DNA of 60,253 bases from Marinifilum fragile JCM 15579 (GTDB lineage Bacteria; Bacteroidota; Bacteroidia; Bacteroidales; Marinifilaceae), in assembly GCF_001310955.1 (NCBI RefSeq), contig NZ_BAZX01000027.1, forward strand, positions 1 through 60,253. The letters are read 5' to 3'. Of this stretch, positions 8,768 to 18,075 are shown in pieces (position 1 is the first letter of the stretch; each line of letters begins with the position of its first letter). A model generated the notes under the pieces. The model did no database searches, was not told the origin of the DNA, and saw only the letters and a program-made list of their open reading frames with translations. A program made the translations under genes and the position numbers.

Positions 8768-10963
8768 TTAGTTCAACCTTAATAATCTAATTTTATCAAT
8801 GCGAACATCATTGCGCTCACCATTCATGTTGTTGTTGAACTCTTCGAAACTAATCTTGAAAAAATTATAGCCTTTTTTTAGATCTACATGAAAGGAGTTG
8901 GAGTAGTTGTAATCGTTCCATTTACTTTTTCCCCTTTGAGGAAAAACAATAGTGCCTATGTATCCATTGTTTTGCCAAAGGCTTCTGCTTGCACATTTGT
9001 CACCGGTATTAACGTCTCCATTTCCATTTGCATACAAGAAGCTCAGTTTGTAGCTTCCATCTCTTGGTGCTATAACCTGAAAGTAGTATGACTCTTTATC
9101 TGTTTTCTTCAATGTGACAAAAGATGATTTTCGCCTGCTTAGAAATATCTCTGCTTCTATCAGTTTTTCATACCTGCTTTCATAGAGAAGAACTGGTTTG
9201 GAAAGAAAGGAGTGATGGTTTAAACTATCCACGGATTGTACACAAAATTCGGCAGGATACGTAAAATTAACTTCAACCATGTGGGTGTCTTTTGTTTCGA
9301 GCAAAAGTTCTCCGTTTTTATAAACCTTGTAATGCGTTGCATTGTTTATCTCATTCCATTGTAATTGATTGTTTTTGTAGGATAAGCTTGGAGTTTCTGG
9401 CGAATACAAATGTTCGACCATATTTATTTTTTCATCAATTGGGATTTCGTTGTTCATTTTAATCACAATTTTGTGATGCCCTTCGATGTTTTTAGGTACA
9501 ACGGCTCTTTTGTAAGGTGTTCCATCAAAAGTAAATGAGCTAATCCTGTTTCCAAATCCCAACACTTCAATATGAAGAATGGCCTTGTTGTATCTGAAAT
9601 TACTTAGTACTTGCTTTCCTTTAAATTCTCGTGGAATAACAGGTTTAAATTCTAATTCTTCTGCAGTGAGGTGGATTCCCATCAGAACATGAAGAAAATT
9701 AGATATGGCTGAGGATGCACTTAAAAGTTGATCATTTGAATGGTTTTCTGTAGGCTGGAAATCTCCATTTTCAATCGAATAGCTTCTTTTGTTGGTTAGG
9801 AATAGTGCCGTAGATCTAATCGAAGAGGCAAGTCCCCAAAGTACAGCTTTTGTATTTTTGTTTTTTGCTGCTGCCCAATTCCATGTTGCCTGAATAAAAG
9901 GCCAAATTTTGTTGTTGTGATAATTGGCTACGTTCGGAATTTGTGGATAAAAACAAGCTACTCCAAATTGATGTATTGGAATGTTTTCTACTGAATTTTC
10001 TCTTGCATCCCAAATGTTGGCAAGAGATTCTCCAAGTGCATCGGAATGTGGTGATACCAAATTGTAATTGTTGTATCGAAATTGACCAAGGTATTTTTTG
10101 TCTTCTATTATAAATTTGTTGTTGATGCTCTTTTTTAAAGCTTCTGAAATGTGTTTGTACTTTTGTATATCCTTGCCGAGAAGGTTTCCCATTTCAATAA
10201 GTATTTGCAAAGCCTTATAGTGAACAACTTGGTTAGAGAGGGAATAGGTTTCGTAAATATCGGTAGGCGACATCCATTTGGGGTAGGATTGTTCCTGTTG
10301 ATTGAGGAATGAAGCTTCTCCTTTGAAAAGATGAGAATGATAATCCCAAATTGAATTGATGTCATCATCAATGCTGTTTTTAATAATAAAGTAGGTTCTT
10401 CTAAGCCAGTCAATATCTCCTGTTGTTTTGTAAATTTCCCATGCAGCTGTCCCCCAAATTAAGCGATCCGAACTTATGGGCCAGGAACCTCCAGTGCCTG
10501 CATCTTGAATAATCCTATCGTTTTTTACTCTTTGCATTAGGCTGTTTTGGCATACTTTAGGGTGGAGTAGTGCTAATGAGAGCATGCCAGAATATCCTAA
10601 GGTAGTGCTTGTAATATTTTCTTTTGAGAAGATACTGTCATTTAGAATTTTCCGGTCTATCTCTTCTAAGGATAAATTGTATATCGCATTTAAAATTTCA
10701 TGATTCGATTGGTATGAGGGATAATGAAATAAGCTGCGTTTTAGTTTCCACTGGTTGCTCTTTAGATGAGGGTATGAGGAATTAATTTCCTTTTTGTTTT
10801 TAGCGATAGCTAGGAATTCGCCTTGTTCAACACGGTTTGGGTAGATATTAAATTGATCCGACTTGAAAATTGGATTGTTGTCTGATTTACAGGCAAGCAT
10901 ATTCAATGTAAAAAGAAGAACAATTACAAAACGTATGTGTTGATTTAGCTTACTTTTTTGCAT
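8768..10963 (-). CDS. (alpha/alpha)6 glycosidase-like lipoprotein with CBM6-like domain
   Basis: A 731-residue protein with a lipoprotein signal (LLFTLNMLACKSD). Residues about 100-470 resemble six-hairpin (alpha/alpha)6 glycosidases or glycogen-debranching-like proteins: AGTGGSWPISSDRLIWGTAA, WMSPTDIYETYSLSNQVVHY and a WPFIQATWNWAAAKN block. A beta-sandwich follows at about 430-510. A C-terminal domain at about 605-731 opens with EAEIFLSRRKSS and ends with RNDVRIDKIRLL, as in CBM6/35 carbohydrate-binding modules. It probably acts on a poly- or oligosaccharide at the cell surface. The GH family and substrate cannot be fixed here. Confidence 0.7.
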   Translation of the reverse strand: MQKSKLNQHIRFVIVLLFTLNMLACKSDNNPIFKSDQFNIYPNRVEQGEFLAIAKNKKEINSSYPHLKSNQWKLKRSLFHYPSYQSNHEILNAIYNLSLEEIDRKILNDSIFSKENITSTTLGYSGMLSLALLHPKVCQNSLMQRVKNDRIIQDAGTGGSWPISSDRLIWGTAAWEIYKTTGDIDWLRRTYFIIKNSIDDDINSIWDYHSHLFKGEASFLNQQEQSYPKWMSPTDIYETYSLSNQVVHYKALQILIEMGNLLGKDIQKYKHISEALKKSINNKFIIEDKKYLGQFRYNNYNLVSPHSDALGESLANIWDARENSVENIPIHQFGVACFYPQIPNVANYHNNKIWPFIQATWNWAAAKNKNTKAVLWGLASSIRSTALFLTNKRSYSIENGDFQPTENHSNDQLLSASSAISNFLHVLMGIHLTAEELEFKPVIPREFKGKQVLSNFRYNKAILHIEVLGFGNRISSFTFDGTPYKRAVVPKNIEGHHKIVIKMNNEIPIDEKINMVEHLYSPETPSLSYKNNQLQWNEINNATHYKVYKNGELLLETKDTHMVEVNFTYPAEFCVQSVDSLNHHSFLSKPVLLYESRYEKLIEAEIFLSRRKSSFVTLKKTDKESYYFQVIAPRDGSYKLSFLYANGNGDVNTGDKCASRSLWQNNGYIGTIVFPQRGKSKWNDYNYSNSFHVDLKKGYNFFKISFEEFNNNMNGERNDVRIDKIRLLRLN

Positions 10964-11060
10964 AGCTTATTTTTGAATCAGCATTAAAATTAACAAATCG
11001 ATTTTGAATTGAAATTCTTATTGTATGTTTTATAGCGATTGTCTGTTAAAATGTGATAAA

Positions 11061-11084
11061 AAAAAACGGACGAAGCCGTTTTTT
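11061..11084 (-). terminator. Hairpin terminator of the OB-fold-like gene
   Basis: AAAAAACGG (11061-11069) pairs with CCGTTTTTT (11076-11084) around an ACGAAG loop. On the minus strand the stem runs into a T tract, so it ends transcription of the gene at 11179-11892. Confidence 0.75.
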
Positions 11085-11178
11085 CATAGTGGGTAAAAAG
11101 TAATGTTGTATGTAGTAATTGAGATTACCATTAAATTTATATAAAATAAATTAAACGATCAAAAGTTTATTATAAAAT

Positions 11179-11892
11179 TTATTGAGATTTTGTATTGTTT
11201 AATCTTTCTGCATTCTCTAAAAGCACATCATATTTGTATCCGGCTCCAAAATCTTTGTCGGTAATTAAAACGCCTTTAAATTCAACGATCTCACCAATGC
11301 TAACCTTTTGAGTTGAGGTAATCGTTAAATCAAAATTACCATTGTGCTCTGTGCCGTCTTGAATGTGTATCCAGTTTCTGTTTAATATATTTTCGTTAAA
11401 CTTGGTTACTTTTCCTTTTACTTTAATAACTGAATTAACTAATTCGTCTTTATTCTTGAAAATGTTTTGGATGTTTGTAAAGTCGTCGCCAGCTTCAATG
11501 TCCACTTCAACTTTTACTGCATTTGGTTTTTTCATTTGTGATTTGCTGTGAGGATCTGCTTTTCCAGATGGTTCACTTGAAATTGAGTTTAAGAAATAGA
11601 TTAGTGGGAAAGTTTTGTCTAATTCTTTGCTGTGAAAATCTTTCATTGGCAAGGCATTCTTGTAAAAATAGGTTTTACCAATTTCTATTGGCTGTTTCCT
11701 GATTGCAACCCAAATTTCACTGTTCTCGTTGTTTCCCTTGATGTATGTGTATGTGTTACCATTAATCAATTCAGTTACTTTGATTTTCTCTTTTCCATCA
11801 GGAATGTCAATCGAATTACTTTGTTTTTCATTTTTGCAGGCCGATAATAATATGGCAGTAATAAAAAGGCAGGATAATAATAGATTTTTCAT
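11179..11892 (-). CDS. Lipoprotein with OB-fold-like domain
   Basis: A 237-residue protein with a lipoprotein signal (LFITAILLSACKNE). The middle region (residues about 45-85) has a beta-rich pattern, YTYIKGNNENSEIWVAIRK. The C-terminal half (about 150-232) reads like an OB-fold of the nucleic-acid-anticodon type: VKGKVTKFNENILNRNWIHI, QDGTEH, VSIGEIVEFKGVLITD. Exported Bacteroidota proteins with this layout are usually annotated as hypothetical or GW-dipeptide/OB-fold proteins. Function is unknown. It has its own terminator and no close same-strand neighbour. Confidence 0.65.
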   Translation of the reverse strand: MKNLLLSCLFITAILLSACKNEKQSNSIDIPDGKEKIKVTELINGNTYTYIKGNNENSEIWVAIRKQPIEIGKTYFYKNALPMKDFHSKELDKTFPLIYFLNSISSEPSGKADPHSKSQMKKPNAVKVEVDIEAGDDFTNIQNIFKNKDELVNSVIKVKGKVTKFNENILNRNWIHIQDGTEHNGNFDLTITSTQKVSIGEIVEFKGVLITDKDFGAGYKYDVLLENAERLNNTKSQ

Positions 11893-12256
11893 AGATGTAT
11901 GTCTTAATTTGATCTACAATATAATGGTTTTATTTTGATCAATTCTTATAAGAAGAAAGAAGAAAGTTAAAAACTTGTTAAAACAGTTTTAAATATCCAG
12001 AGCCAATTAATAATGCCTTTTATTTGCTTTGGGTGAGTTTAGAATGTTATTGTAAATAAAATAAAGACTTGTAAGTCTTAAAAGTTCAATAACGGACGGT
12101 GATGTAACGTAAACGGACACGATTAGATAGATTCTAAATAGTGTTGAGTTGCCTACAGTAGTGGACAGTAGTTGTTTTTCATGTTTGGTACAAAAAATGC
12201 TAGGTGAATTGCATTTTTATTTAGACCTAAAACATATTTGATGGTGTAGGGGTGAA
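11893..12256. other. Intergenic, no gene seen
   Basis: About 430 bp separate the OB-fold-like gene from the divergent beta-propeller gene. I see no RNA gene, repeat or ORF of note in it apart from the candidate promoter recorded separately. Confidence 0.5.
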
Positions 12257-12291
12257 TTTGTCTATAATAAGACTCATTGCAATTATCTTTA
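12257..12291 (+). promoter_or_regulatory. Candidate Bacteroidota promoter of the propeller cluster
   Basis: TTTG at 12257-12260 and TATCTTTA at 12284-12291 approximate the Bacteroidota -33 (TTTG) and -7 (TAnnTTTG) elements. The 23-bp gap is a little long. They lie about 30 bp upstream of the first propeller gene. Sequence similarity is the only support. Confidence 0.35.
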
Positions 12292-12322
12292 TAGAGTTTT
12301 AACAAATATAAATGATTCAAGC

Positions 12323-13534
12323 ATGCTACGTACTTTTTTATCCCTGGTAATTCTTATTTCAAGTTTTGCTGGTTTTGCACAGAATAACGCTCAATGGCGC
12401 GGAGAAAACAGAGATGGTAAATATCCTGATTCTAATCTTTTAAAATCTTGGCCTGCTGAAGGTCCCAAAATGTTATGGCATTTCGATCAATTGGGTGATG
12501 GACACGCATCTGCAGCTGTTACTGAAAAGTATGTGTACACTGGAGGTACTGAAGGTGACGAAGGCTTTGTGATTGCATTTGATCATTCAGGAAAACAAAT
12601 TTGGAAACAATCTTATGGCAAGGAATGGATGGATTCTTATGATGGTGTGAGAACTACTCCTATGATTAACGATGGAATGCTATATGTATTAACAGGACAT
12701 GGAGAGCTTGTTGCAATGAATGCTGATGATGGTACTGTTGTTTGGAAGAAGAATGTTTTAAATGAATTTGAAGGCAGTAACATTCGCTGGGGAGTAACAG
12801 AGAACTTGTTGGTTGAAGGAGAAAATCTTTTTTGTACACCAGGAGGCAGTCAGTCAAGTGTAGTTGCATTGAATAAAAAGAGTGGTGAGCTAATCTGGAA
12901 ATCTGCTGCAAAGGGTGAAAAATCGGCCTACTGCTCGCCTGCTTTGATAAAATTAGATAACAGAAGTCTATTGGTTACCCATACGCAAAATTCAATTGTT
13001 GGTATCGATACAAAGGATGGTAAAATGCTATGGAGTGTGGATCATCCCAATAAATATTCGATTCATCCCAATACTCCTGTTTATAAAGATGGAATGTTAT
13101 ACTGCTTTAGCGGATATGGAAAAGGTGGCGTAATGTTACAATTGGCTAGTGATGGTTCAAGTGTAAAGGAATTGTGGCGAAATGAGAAACTGGACAACCA
13201 AATGGGTGGTGTAATATTGCTGGATGGTAAGATTTATGGATCAGGGCATGTAAACAGAGAATGGTTTTGTCTGGATTGGAAAACAGGAGAAACCCTTTAT
13301 TCTTCGAAAATGTTGAGTCGCGGAAATGTGATTTATGCTGATGGAATGTTATACTGCTATGGGGATAGTGGAGAAGTTGCATTGGTTGATGTAAGCAATG
13401 GTTCATTCAATAAGGTAAGTTCATTCCGTGTTCCTTATGGTGAAAAGCAGCATTGGGCTCATTTGGTAATTCACAACAAGAAGTTATATGTACGTCATGG
13501 AAGTTCATTAATGGTGTACTCAATAGCGAAATAA
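12323..13534 (+). CDS. Periplasmic PQQ-like beta-propeller protein 1
   Basis: A 403-residue protein with a Sec signal peptide (LVILISSFAGFAQ) and repeated PQQ-like/BamB-type blades with W motifs such as DGTVVWKKN, SGELIWKSA and DGKMLWSVD. It opens with QWRGENRDGKYP, a motif shared by its paralogs in this cluster. There is no CxxCH heme site, and it is shorter than true quinoprotein alcohol dehydrogenases (about 600 residues), so PQQ binding and dehydrogenase activity are doubtful. It is the first gene of the plus-strand cluster and lies 38 bp before the second propeller gene. A scaffold, binding or redox-partner role in the periplasm is inferred. Confidence 0.85.
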   Translation: MLRTFLSLVILISSFAGFAQNNAQWRGENRDGKYPDSNLLKSWPAEGPKMLWHFDQLGDGHASAAVTEKYVYTGGTEGDEGFVIAFDHSGKQIWKQSYGKEWMDSYDGVRTTPMINDGMLYVLTGHGELVAMNADDGTVVWKKNVLNEFEGSNIRWGVTENLLVEGENLFCTPGGSQSSVVALNKKSGELIWKSAAKGEKSAYCSPALIKLDNRSLLVTHTQNSIVGIDTKDGKMLWSVDHPNKYSIHPNTPVYKDGMLYCFSGYGKGGVMLQLASDGSSVKELWRNEKLDNQMGGVILLDGKIYGSGHVNREWFCLDWKTGETLYSSKMLSRGNVIYADGMLYCYGDSGEVALVDVSNGSFNKVSSFRVPYGEKQHWAHLVIHNKKLYVRHGSSLMVYSIAK

Positions 13535-13572
13535 AAATTATAACACTACTATAACCTATAACCAATTAAATT

Positions 13573-14820
13573 ATGAAACGATTACTAGGACTGGGACTTG
13601 TTGCTTGTTTAGCTTTTTCTCAAGGAACCATGGAAAGGGTTTTTACCGAATGGAGAGGACCAAATAGAACAGGCGTTTACAATGAAACAGGACTCTTGAA
13701 GGAATGGCCTGCTGAGGGACCAAAAATGTTATGGTACAATGATAGTATTCCTGTAGGATATTCTTCGGTTGCCATAGCTCACAATACAATTTACCTAACA
13801 GGATTAGTTGATTCTTTGGATTACCTTCTGGCTTTTGACATGGATGGAAACAAGAAATGGCAGGTAGCCTATGGAAAAGGATGGGATGCCTCTTTTGTAG
13901 ATAGTCGTGCTACTCCAACCATTGAAGATGATAGAATTTATCTTTCCAGTGGAAAGGGAGATGTTGCTTGTGTAAATGCATTGAATGGAGAAATCAACTG
14001 GAAAATAAATGCCAGTGAAAAGTTTGGTGGAACTTTTGGTAAATGGGGGATTGCAGAATCGATACTTCTTTACAAAAATATGGTTTATTATACTCCTTGT
14101 GGAGAACAAACTACCATGATTGCTTTGGATAAAATGACAGGTGAAACGATTTGGCAATCAGAAAGCTTGAATGACAATCCTGGTTACGTATCTCCATTAA
14201 TGATCAATCGCAATGGTAAAAATCAAATTGTTACGGTAATTGAGAAAAATGTATTTGGAGTAAATCCCGATACTGGAAAAATAGAATGGCGATTTGATTA
14301 TGGAGCATATGCTGGTGGCAAATGGAAAGCAAATATCAATACCAATACTCCTTTGTACAAAGATGGTAAGATATATGTGACCAATGGATACGACCACAAA
14401 TCGGTAATGTTGAATTTGAATGAAGATGCAACAGGAGTTGAATTAGCTTATGTAGATTCTTTACTTGATGTTCATCATGGTGGTGCAGTATTATTGGATG
14501 GCTACATTTATGGTTCTAACTGGGAGAATAACAGAATGGGAAATTGGTGTTGTTTGGATTGGAATACAGGTGCTAAAATGTATGAAACCCAATGGCAAAC
14601 CAAAGGCTCTATTATCTCGGCAGAAGGCATGTTGTATTGCTACGATGAAAAAGGAGGAAATATCGCTTTGGTGAAAGCTGATCCTAATGAATTTAAAATA
14701 ATTAGTGAGTTTAAAGTTCCATATGGAAAAGGACCTCACTGGTCTCATTTGGTGATAAAAGATGGAGTGATGTATGTGCGTCATGAAAATGCACTTATGG
14801 CCTATTCAATAAAAGAATAA
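13573..14820 (+). CDS. Periplasmic PQQ-like beta-propeller protein 2
   Basis: A 415-residue paralog of the first propeller. A short signal peptide (MKRLLGLGLVACLAFSQG) precedes the shared EWRGPNRTGVYNETG motif and then PQQ-like blades (NGEINWKIN, TGETIWQSE, TGKIEWRFD). The C-terminal closing blade, PHWSHLVIKDGVMYVRHE followed by LMAYSIKE, matches the same region of propellers 1 and 6 (HWAHLVI, LMVYSI; FAQPVI, LMAYDI). This points to local gene duplication. No heme motif is present. A hairpin-forming repeat lies between it and the next gene. Confidence 0.85.
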   Translation: MKRLLGLGLVACLAFSQGTMERVFTEWRGPNRTGVYNETGLLKEWPAEGPKMLWYNDSIPVGYSSVAIAHNTIYLTGLVDSLDYLLAFDMDGNKKWQVAYGKGWDASFVDSRATPTIEDDRIYLSSGKGDVACVNALNGEINWKINASEKFGGTFGKWGIAESILLYKNMVYYTPCGEQTTMIALDKMTGETIWQSESLNDNPGYVSPLMINRNGKNQIVTVIEKNVFGVNPDTGKIEWRFDYGAYAGGKWKANINTNTPLYKDGKIYVTNGYDHKSVMLNLNEDATGVELAYVDSLLDVHHGGAVLLDGYIYGSNWENNRMGNWCCLDWNTGAKMYETQWQTKGSIISAEGMLYCYDEKGGNIALVKADPNEFKIISEFKVPYGKGPHWSHLVIKDGVMYVRHENALMAYSIKE

Positions 14821-14830
14821 TGTAAATGCT

Positions 14831-14864
14831 AAACCTGTTGGGATTTTAAAAGCCTGACAGGTTT
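14831..14864. repeat. Imperfect palindrome, CCTGACAGG type
   Basis: AAACCTGT at 14831-14838 pairs with ACAGGTTT at 14857-14864 within the gap between two propeller genes. A related element with CCTGACAG and CCTGTCAG lies at 25279-25310. Interspersed CCTGACAGGTTT palindromes are, from general experience, common between Bacteroidota genes. It could also act as an internal attenuator. Confidence 0.55.
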
Positions 14865-14879
14865 CTTACGAATAAGTAT

Positions 14880-16307
14880 ATGCTGTCGAAAAGAAGCGAA
14901 AAAGGATTAATTCTCTTAACTGTTGCTGTGGCAACAGTATTGTTTGTGTATTGGTTGTTATACAATCCGGTTAAAGATATTCATGCAAGTATTCCCGGAA
15001 TGGATAATCGTCCGAAGGAAAGTGAATCCAGTGGAGGAAAGGTTAAGATTGGTGAAGGATTTGATTTCTTTAAAGAGTTATCTACTGATCTAAAAGGAAA
15101 ATGGGTTCAGTTTCGCGGAGCTAATTCAGATAATATTTCAGCAGACCAAACAAAATTGATTAATTCATGGGGAAATGGACCCAAAATTGATTGGCAGGTA
15201 GAACTGGGAGAAGGTCATGCTGCTCCAGTGGTTTACAATGGGAAGGTATATGTGCTGGATTACGATGAGGTGAAAAAAGCCGATGCTTTAAGATGCTTTT
15301 CATTGGAAACAGGGGAAGAGTTGTGGAGAAGATGGTATCGAGTGCATATCAAACGAAATCATGGTATATCCAGAACTGTTCCGGCTATCAACGATAAGTA
15401 TATTATTACCATTGGACCTCGATGTCATGTGATGTGTACCGATCCCAATACGGGAGATTTCTTGTGGGGAATTGATTTGGTTAAGGATTACATGTCTGAA
15501 ATTCCTTTTTGGTATACTGGTCAGTGTCCGATTATCGTCGACAATATTGCCATTTTAGCTCCAGGAGGATCATCTTTATTAATCGGTGTGGATTGTGCAA
15601 CGGGTAAAGTAGTTTGGGAAACTCCAAATCCTGACGGATGGAAGATGTCTCATTCATCTGTTATGCCAATGAATTTGAATGGCAAAAAAATGTGGGTATA
15701 TGCTGCCGTAGGTGGTATTGTTGGTGTTTCTGCAGAAGGTGATGATTTGGGAGAGATCCTATGGAAAACAAAAGATTTTGCTCCTTCGGTTGTGGCTCCT
15801 TCGCCAATTGTTTTTGGCAATGGAAAAGTATACATGACAGCAGGATATGGTGCAGGAGGTATTTTGTTGCAGGTAAAAAAATCAGGTAATAAATATTCGG
15901 TTGAAACTTTACAGAAGTTCAAGCCAAAGGATGGAATTGCATCTGAACAGCAAACACCTATTTTATATGATGGACACATGTTTAGTATTCTTCCTAAGGA
16001 TGCCGGTGGTTTAAGAAATCGTTTTGTTTGCGTTGATCCAAATGATAGTCAAAAGATACTTTGGGATAGTGGTTCAGCACATCGATTTGGTTTGGGACCA
16101 TATGTAGTTGCAGATGGTAAATTCTTTATCCTTAAAGATGATGGAACCATAAGCATTGCTAAGGCTACATCAAAGAGTTTTCAGTTTTTGGATAAAGCTA
16201 AAATTATGGATGGACATGATGCTTGGGGACCTTTGGTGGTTGTTGATGGACGTTTGTTAATGAGAGATGACAAGCACATGCTATGTATTGGTGTGCGAGC
16301 CAATTAA
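14880..16307 (+). CDS. Membrane-anchored PQQ-like beta-propeller protein 3
   Basis: A 475-residue propeller with an uncleaved N-terminal transmembrane helix (residues about 9-28, LILLTVAVATVLFVYWLLY), so the propeller is tethered to the periplasmic face. Its opening motif is the diverged QFRGANSDNISADQ. Blades include TGEELWRRW, TGDFLWGID, TGKVVWETP and a closing LMRDDKHMLCIG. Cys residues are present (RCHVMCTD) but no CxxCH. It is one of only two of the six paralogs held by membrane helices, next to the NHL-type propeller and Fe-S genes, which suggests it docks the membrane part of the system. Confidence 0.85.
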   Translation: MLSKRSEKGLILLTVAVATVLFVYWLLYNPVKDIHASIPGMDNRPKESESSGGKVKIGEGFDFFKELSTDLKGKWVQFRGANSDNISADQTKLINSWGNGPKIDWQVELGEGHAAPVVYNGKVYVLDYDEVKKADALRCFSLETGEELWRRWYRVHIKRNHGISRTVPAINDKYIITIGPRCHVMCTDPNTGDFLWGIDLVKDYMSEIPFWYTGQCPIIVDNIAILAPGGSSLLIGVDCATGKVVWETPNPDGWKMSHSSVMPMNLNGKKMWVYAAVGGIVGVSAEGDDLGEILWKTKDFAPSVVAPSPIVFGNGKVYMTAGYGAGGILLQVKKSGNKYSVETLQKFKPKDGIASEQQTPILYDGHMFSILPKDAGGLRNRFVCVDPNDSQKILWDSGSAHRFGLGPYVVADGKFFILKDDGTISIAKATSKSFQFLDKAKIMDGHDAWGPLVVVDGRLLMRDDKHMLCIGVRAN

Positions 16308-16318
16308 AGAATTCAGAT

Positions 16319-17281
16319 ATGAGGAATAAGTTGATTTTATGGTTGTCTGTTGTTTTGCTAATCGTATTGATCGCATTCATGGCGAAAGATCTGTTTAAAA
16401 CAGGTGAAGTAAGTCAGGAGAATGTGTACGAGTATGATTTGAATTCTTTGCGCCATGCAGATGAATCAAAAATAAGTCATAAGGAGAGCAAGCAAATCAA
16501 AATTGATGCAGATGAAATTCATACCATTGCCGTAGATCAGGATGATAATATCTATGTTGGAACAGATAAAAATGTACTTGTACTCAACTCAGAAGGCAAG
16601 CAAATCAATAGTTTGAAATTAAGACAGGCTGCATCTTGTATCACAGTAATGGAGAATGGTAATATTCTGGTAGGAATGAGTAATCGTATCGATATACGAA
16701 AACCTGATGGAAGCTTAAGAAACAGTTTTGTAGTAAAAGGAGATCGAACCTATATCACTTCAATTGCGGTTCAGGATACCAATGTTTTTATCGCCGATGC
16801 TGGTCAGAAAATCATTCATCATTATAGTATTGATGGAATAAAAATAAAGGAAATTGGTGAAGAGAATCAGGCAGAAGGCATAAAAGGTTTTGTAATTCCT
16901 AGTCCATATTTTGATTTGCTAATTGGAAGACAAGGTGAATTATGGGCGGTAAACCCGGGACGACATGCTTTTGAGGCATACAATTTTGAAGGTGAACAAA
17001 TATCAAGTTGGAATAGAACCTCTATGGGGGTGGAAGGATTTAGTGGATGTTGCAACCCATCGAATATTGCCATCTTATCTGATGGTTCTTTTGTGACTGC
17101 AGAAAAAGGATTGGAAAGAGTAAAAATACATCTCCCTTCAGGAGATTTTAAATCGGTAGTAGCTGCTCCGGATTTGTTTGAACCTGGAACGGTTGGTATT
17201 GATTTGGCAGTGGATTCAGAAGATAGAATTTTGGTTTTGGATCCGGCTAAAAGCTTAGTTAGAATTTTTGAAGCAAAATAG
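16319..17281 (+). CDS. Membrane-anchored NHL-type beta-propeller
   Basis: The start at 16319 (MRNKLILWLSVVLLIVLIAF) is chosen because it opens straight into a transmembrane anchor. An upstream ATG at 16283 would overlap the previous gene. The rest (about 320 residues in all) is an NHL/SMP-30-like propeller: IAVDQDDNIYVGTDKNVLVL, ISIAVQDTNVFIADAGQKII, a CCNPSNIAILSDGSFVTAE blade and the ending DLAVDSEDRILVLDPAKS. The spacing to the flanking genes is 11 bp and 1 bp, so it belongs to the operon. The vicinal CC lies in the PSNIAIL blade, where redox activity is possible but unproven. Confidence 0.8.
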   Translation: MRNKLILWLSVVLLIVLIAFMAKDLFKTGEVSQENVYEYDLNSLRHADESKISHKESKQIKIDADEIHTIAVDQDDNIYVGTDKNVLVLNSEGKQINSLKLRQAASCITVMENGNILVGMSNRIDIRKPDGSLRNSFVVKGDRTYITSIAVQDTNVFIADAGQKIIHHYSIDGIKIKEIGEENQAEGIKGFVIPSPYFDLLIGRQGELWAVNPGRHAFEAYNFEGEQISSWNRTSMGVEGFSGCCNPSNIAILSDGSFVTAEKGLERVKIHLPSGDFKSVVAAPDLFEPGTVGIDLAVDSEDRILVLDPAKSLVRIFEAK

Positions 17282-17282
17282 A

Positions 17283-17492
17283 ATGGAAAGAAGAGATTTT
17301 TTAAGAAGTGGCTTGAGAGGATTAATAATCGCAGGATTGGCTGCAATTAGCGGGGGGTTTGTTTATAGAAACTATACAACCAATGAAACTTGCGAGTTTA
17401 CAACTCCATGTCAGGATTGTAAACAGTTAAAAAGTTGTAAAAAACCAGAAGGCTTAAAATTCAAAAGAGATCAAAAAGTTTCTAACAACTAG
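17283..17492 (+). CDS. Small Tat-type Cys-rich protein
   Basis: A 69-residue protein starting 1 bp after the previous stop (an in-frame ATG at 17268 is an alternative). The N-terminus is a twin-arginine signal: ERRDFLRSG followed by a hydrophobic stretch (LIIAGLAAISGGFVY). The mature part is about 45 residues with four Cys as CEFTTPCQDCKQLKSC, ending in a basic tail. Tat export implies that a cofactor, possibly an Fe-S cluster or metal, is bound before export, or that it travels with a folded partner. It lies 19 bp before a Tat-exported ferredoxin and resembles no family I can name. Confidence 0.65.
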   Translation: MERRDFLRSGLRGLIIAGLAAISGGFVYRNYTTNETCEFTTPCQDCKQLKSCKKPEGLKFKRDQKVSNN

Positions 17493-17511
17493 TTACTAAT
17501 TACTAGTCAGT

Positions 17512-18072
17512 ATGAAAAAAGACAGAAGAGAATTTATAAATACATGCTTTCGTTTTGCGGCGGGAGCAAGCATTGTTGGAGTTGCAGGAGTTCTGGCGAG
17601 CAAAAGTGTAAAAGGAGATTACCTTTGGCAACTTGATCCAACCAAATGTACACAATGTGGACGTTGTGCAACCAGTTGTGTTGTAACGCCATCGGCTGTA
17701 AAATGCATTCATGTTTATGACATGTGTGGTTATTGTGATTTGTGTGGTGGATATTTTAGACCTAATGTGAAGAATCTATCTACAGGAGCAGAAAACATGC
17801 TTTGTCCGACCGGAGCCATCAAACGTACTTATGTAGAGGATCCTTATTTTAAATATGAGATCATTGATGAGTTGTGCATTGGATGTGGCAAATGTGTAAA
17901 AGGTTGTGGTGCTTTTGGAAATGGTTCCCTGCAATTGCAAATCAGTCACGATTTGTGTGTGAATTGCAACGAATGCGCCATTGCACGCGATTGTCCTTCA
18001 GATGCATTTAAACGAGTTCCTCTTGAAGAAGCCTACCAGTTTGCCGGCTTCAAAACCAATAAAAAGATTTAA
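17512..18072 (+). CDS. Tat-exported 4Fe-4S ferredoxin (NapG-like)
   Basis: A 186-residue polyferredoxin with a twin-arginine signal (DRREFINTCFRF, then a GASIVGVAGVLAS stretch), so it is folded in the cytosol and exported with its clusters. Cys motifs follow in order: CTQCGRCATSC, then CGYCDLCGG and an isolated CPTGA, then CIGCGKCVKGC, then CVNCNECAIARDCP. This is enough for three to four [4Fe-4S] clusters, much as in periplasmic NapG/NrfC-type electron carriers. The next gene, 3 bp downstream, encodes a NapH-like membrane Fe-S protein, the usual partner. It would take or pass electrons on the periplasmic side. Confidence 0.88.
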   Translation: MKKDRREFINTCFRFAAGASIVGVAGVLASKSVKGDYLWQLDPTKCTQCGRCATSCVVTPSAVKCIHVYDMCGYCDLCGGYFRPNVKNLSTGAENMLCPTGAIKRTYVEDPYFKYEIIDELCIGCGKCVKGCGAFGNGSLQLQISHDLCVNCNECAIARDCPSDAFKRVPLEEAYQFAGFKTNKKI

Positions 18073-18075
18073 GAA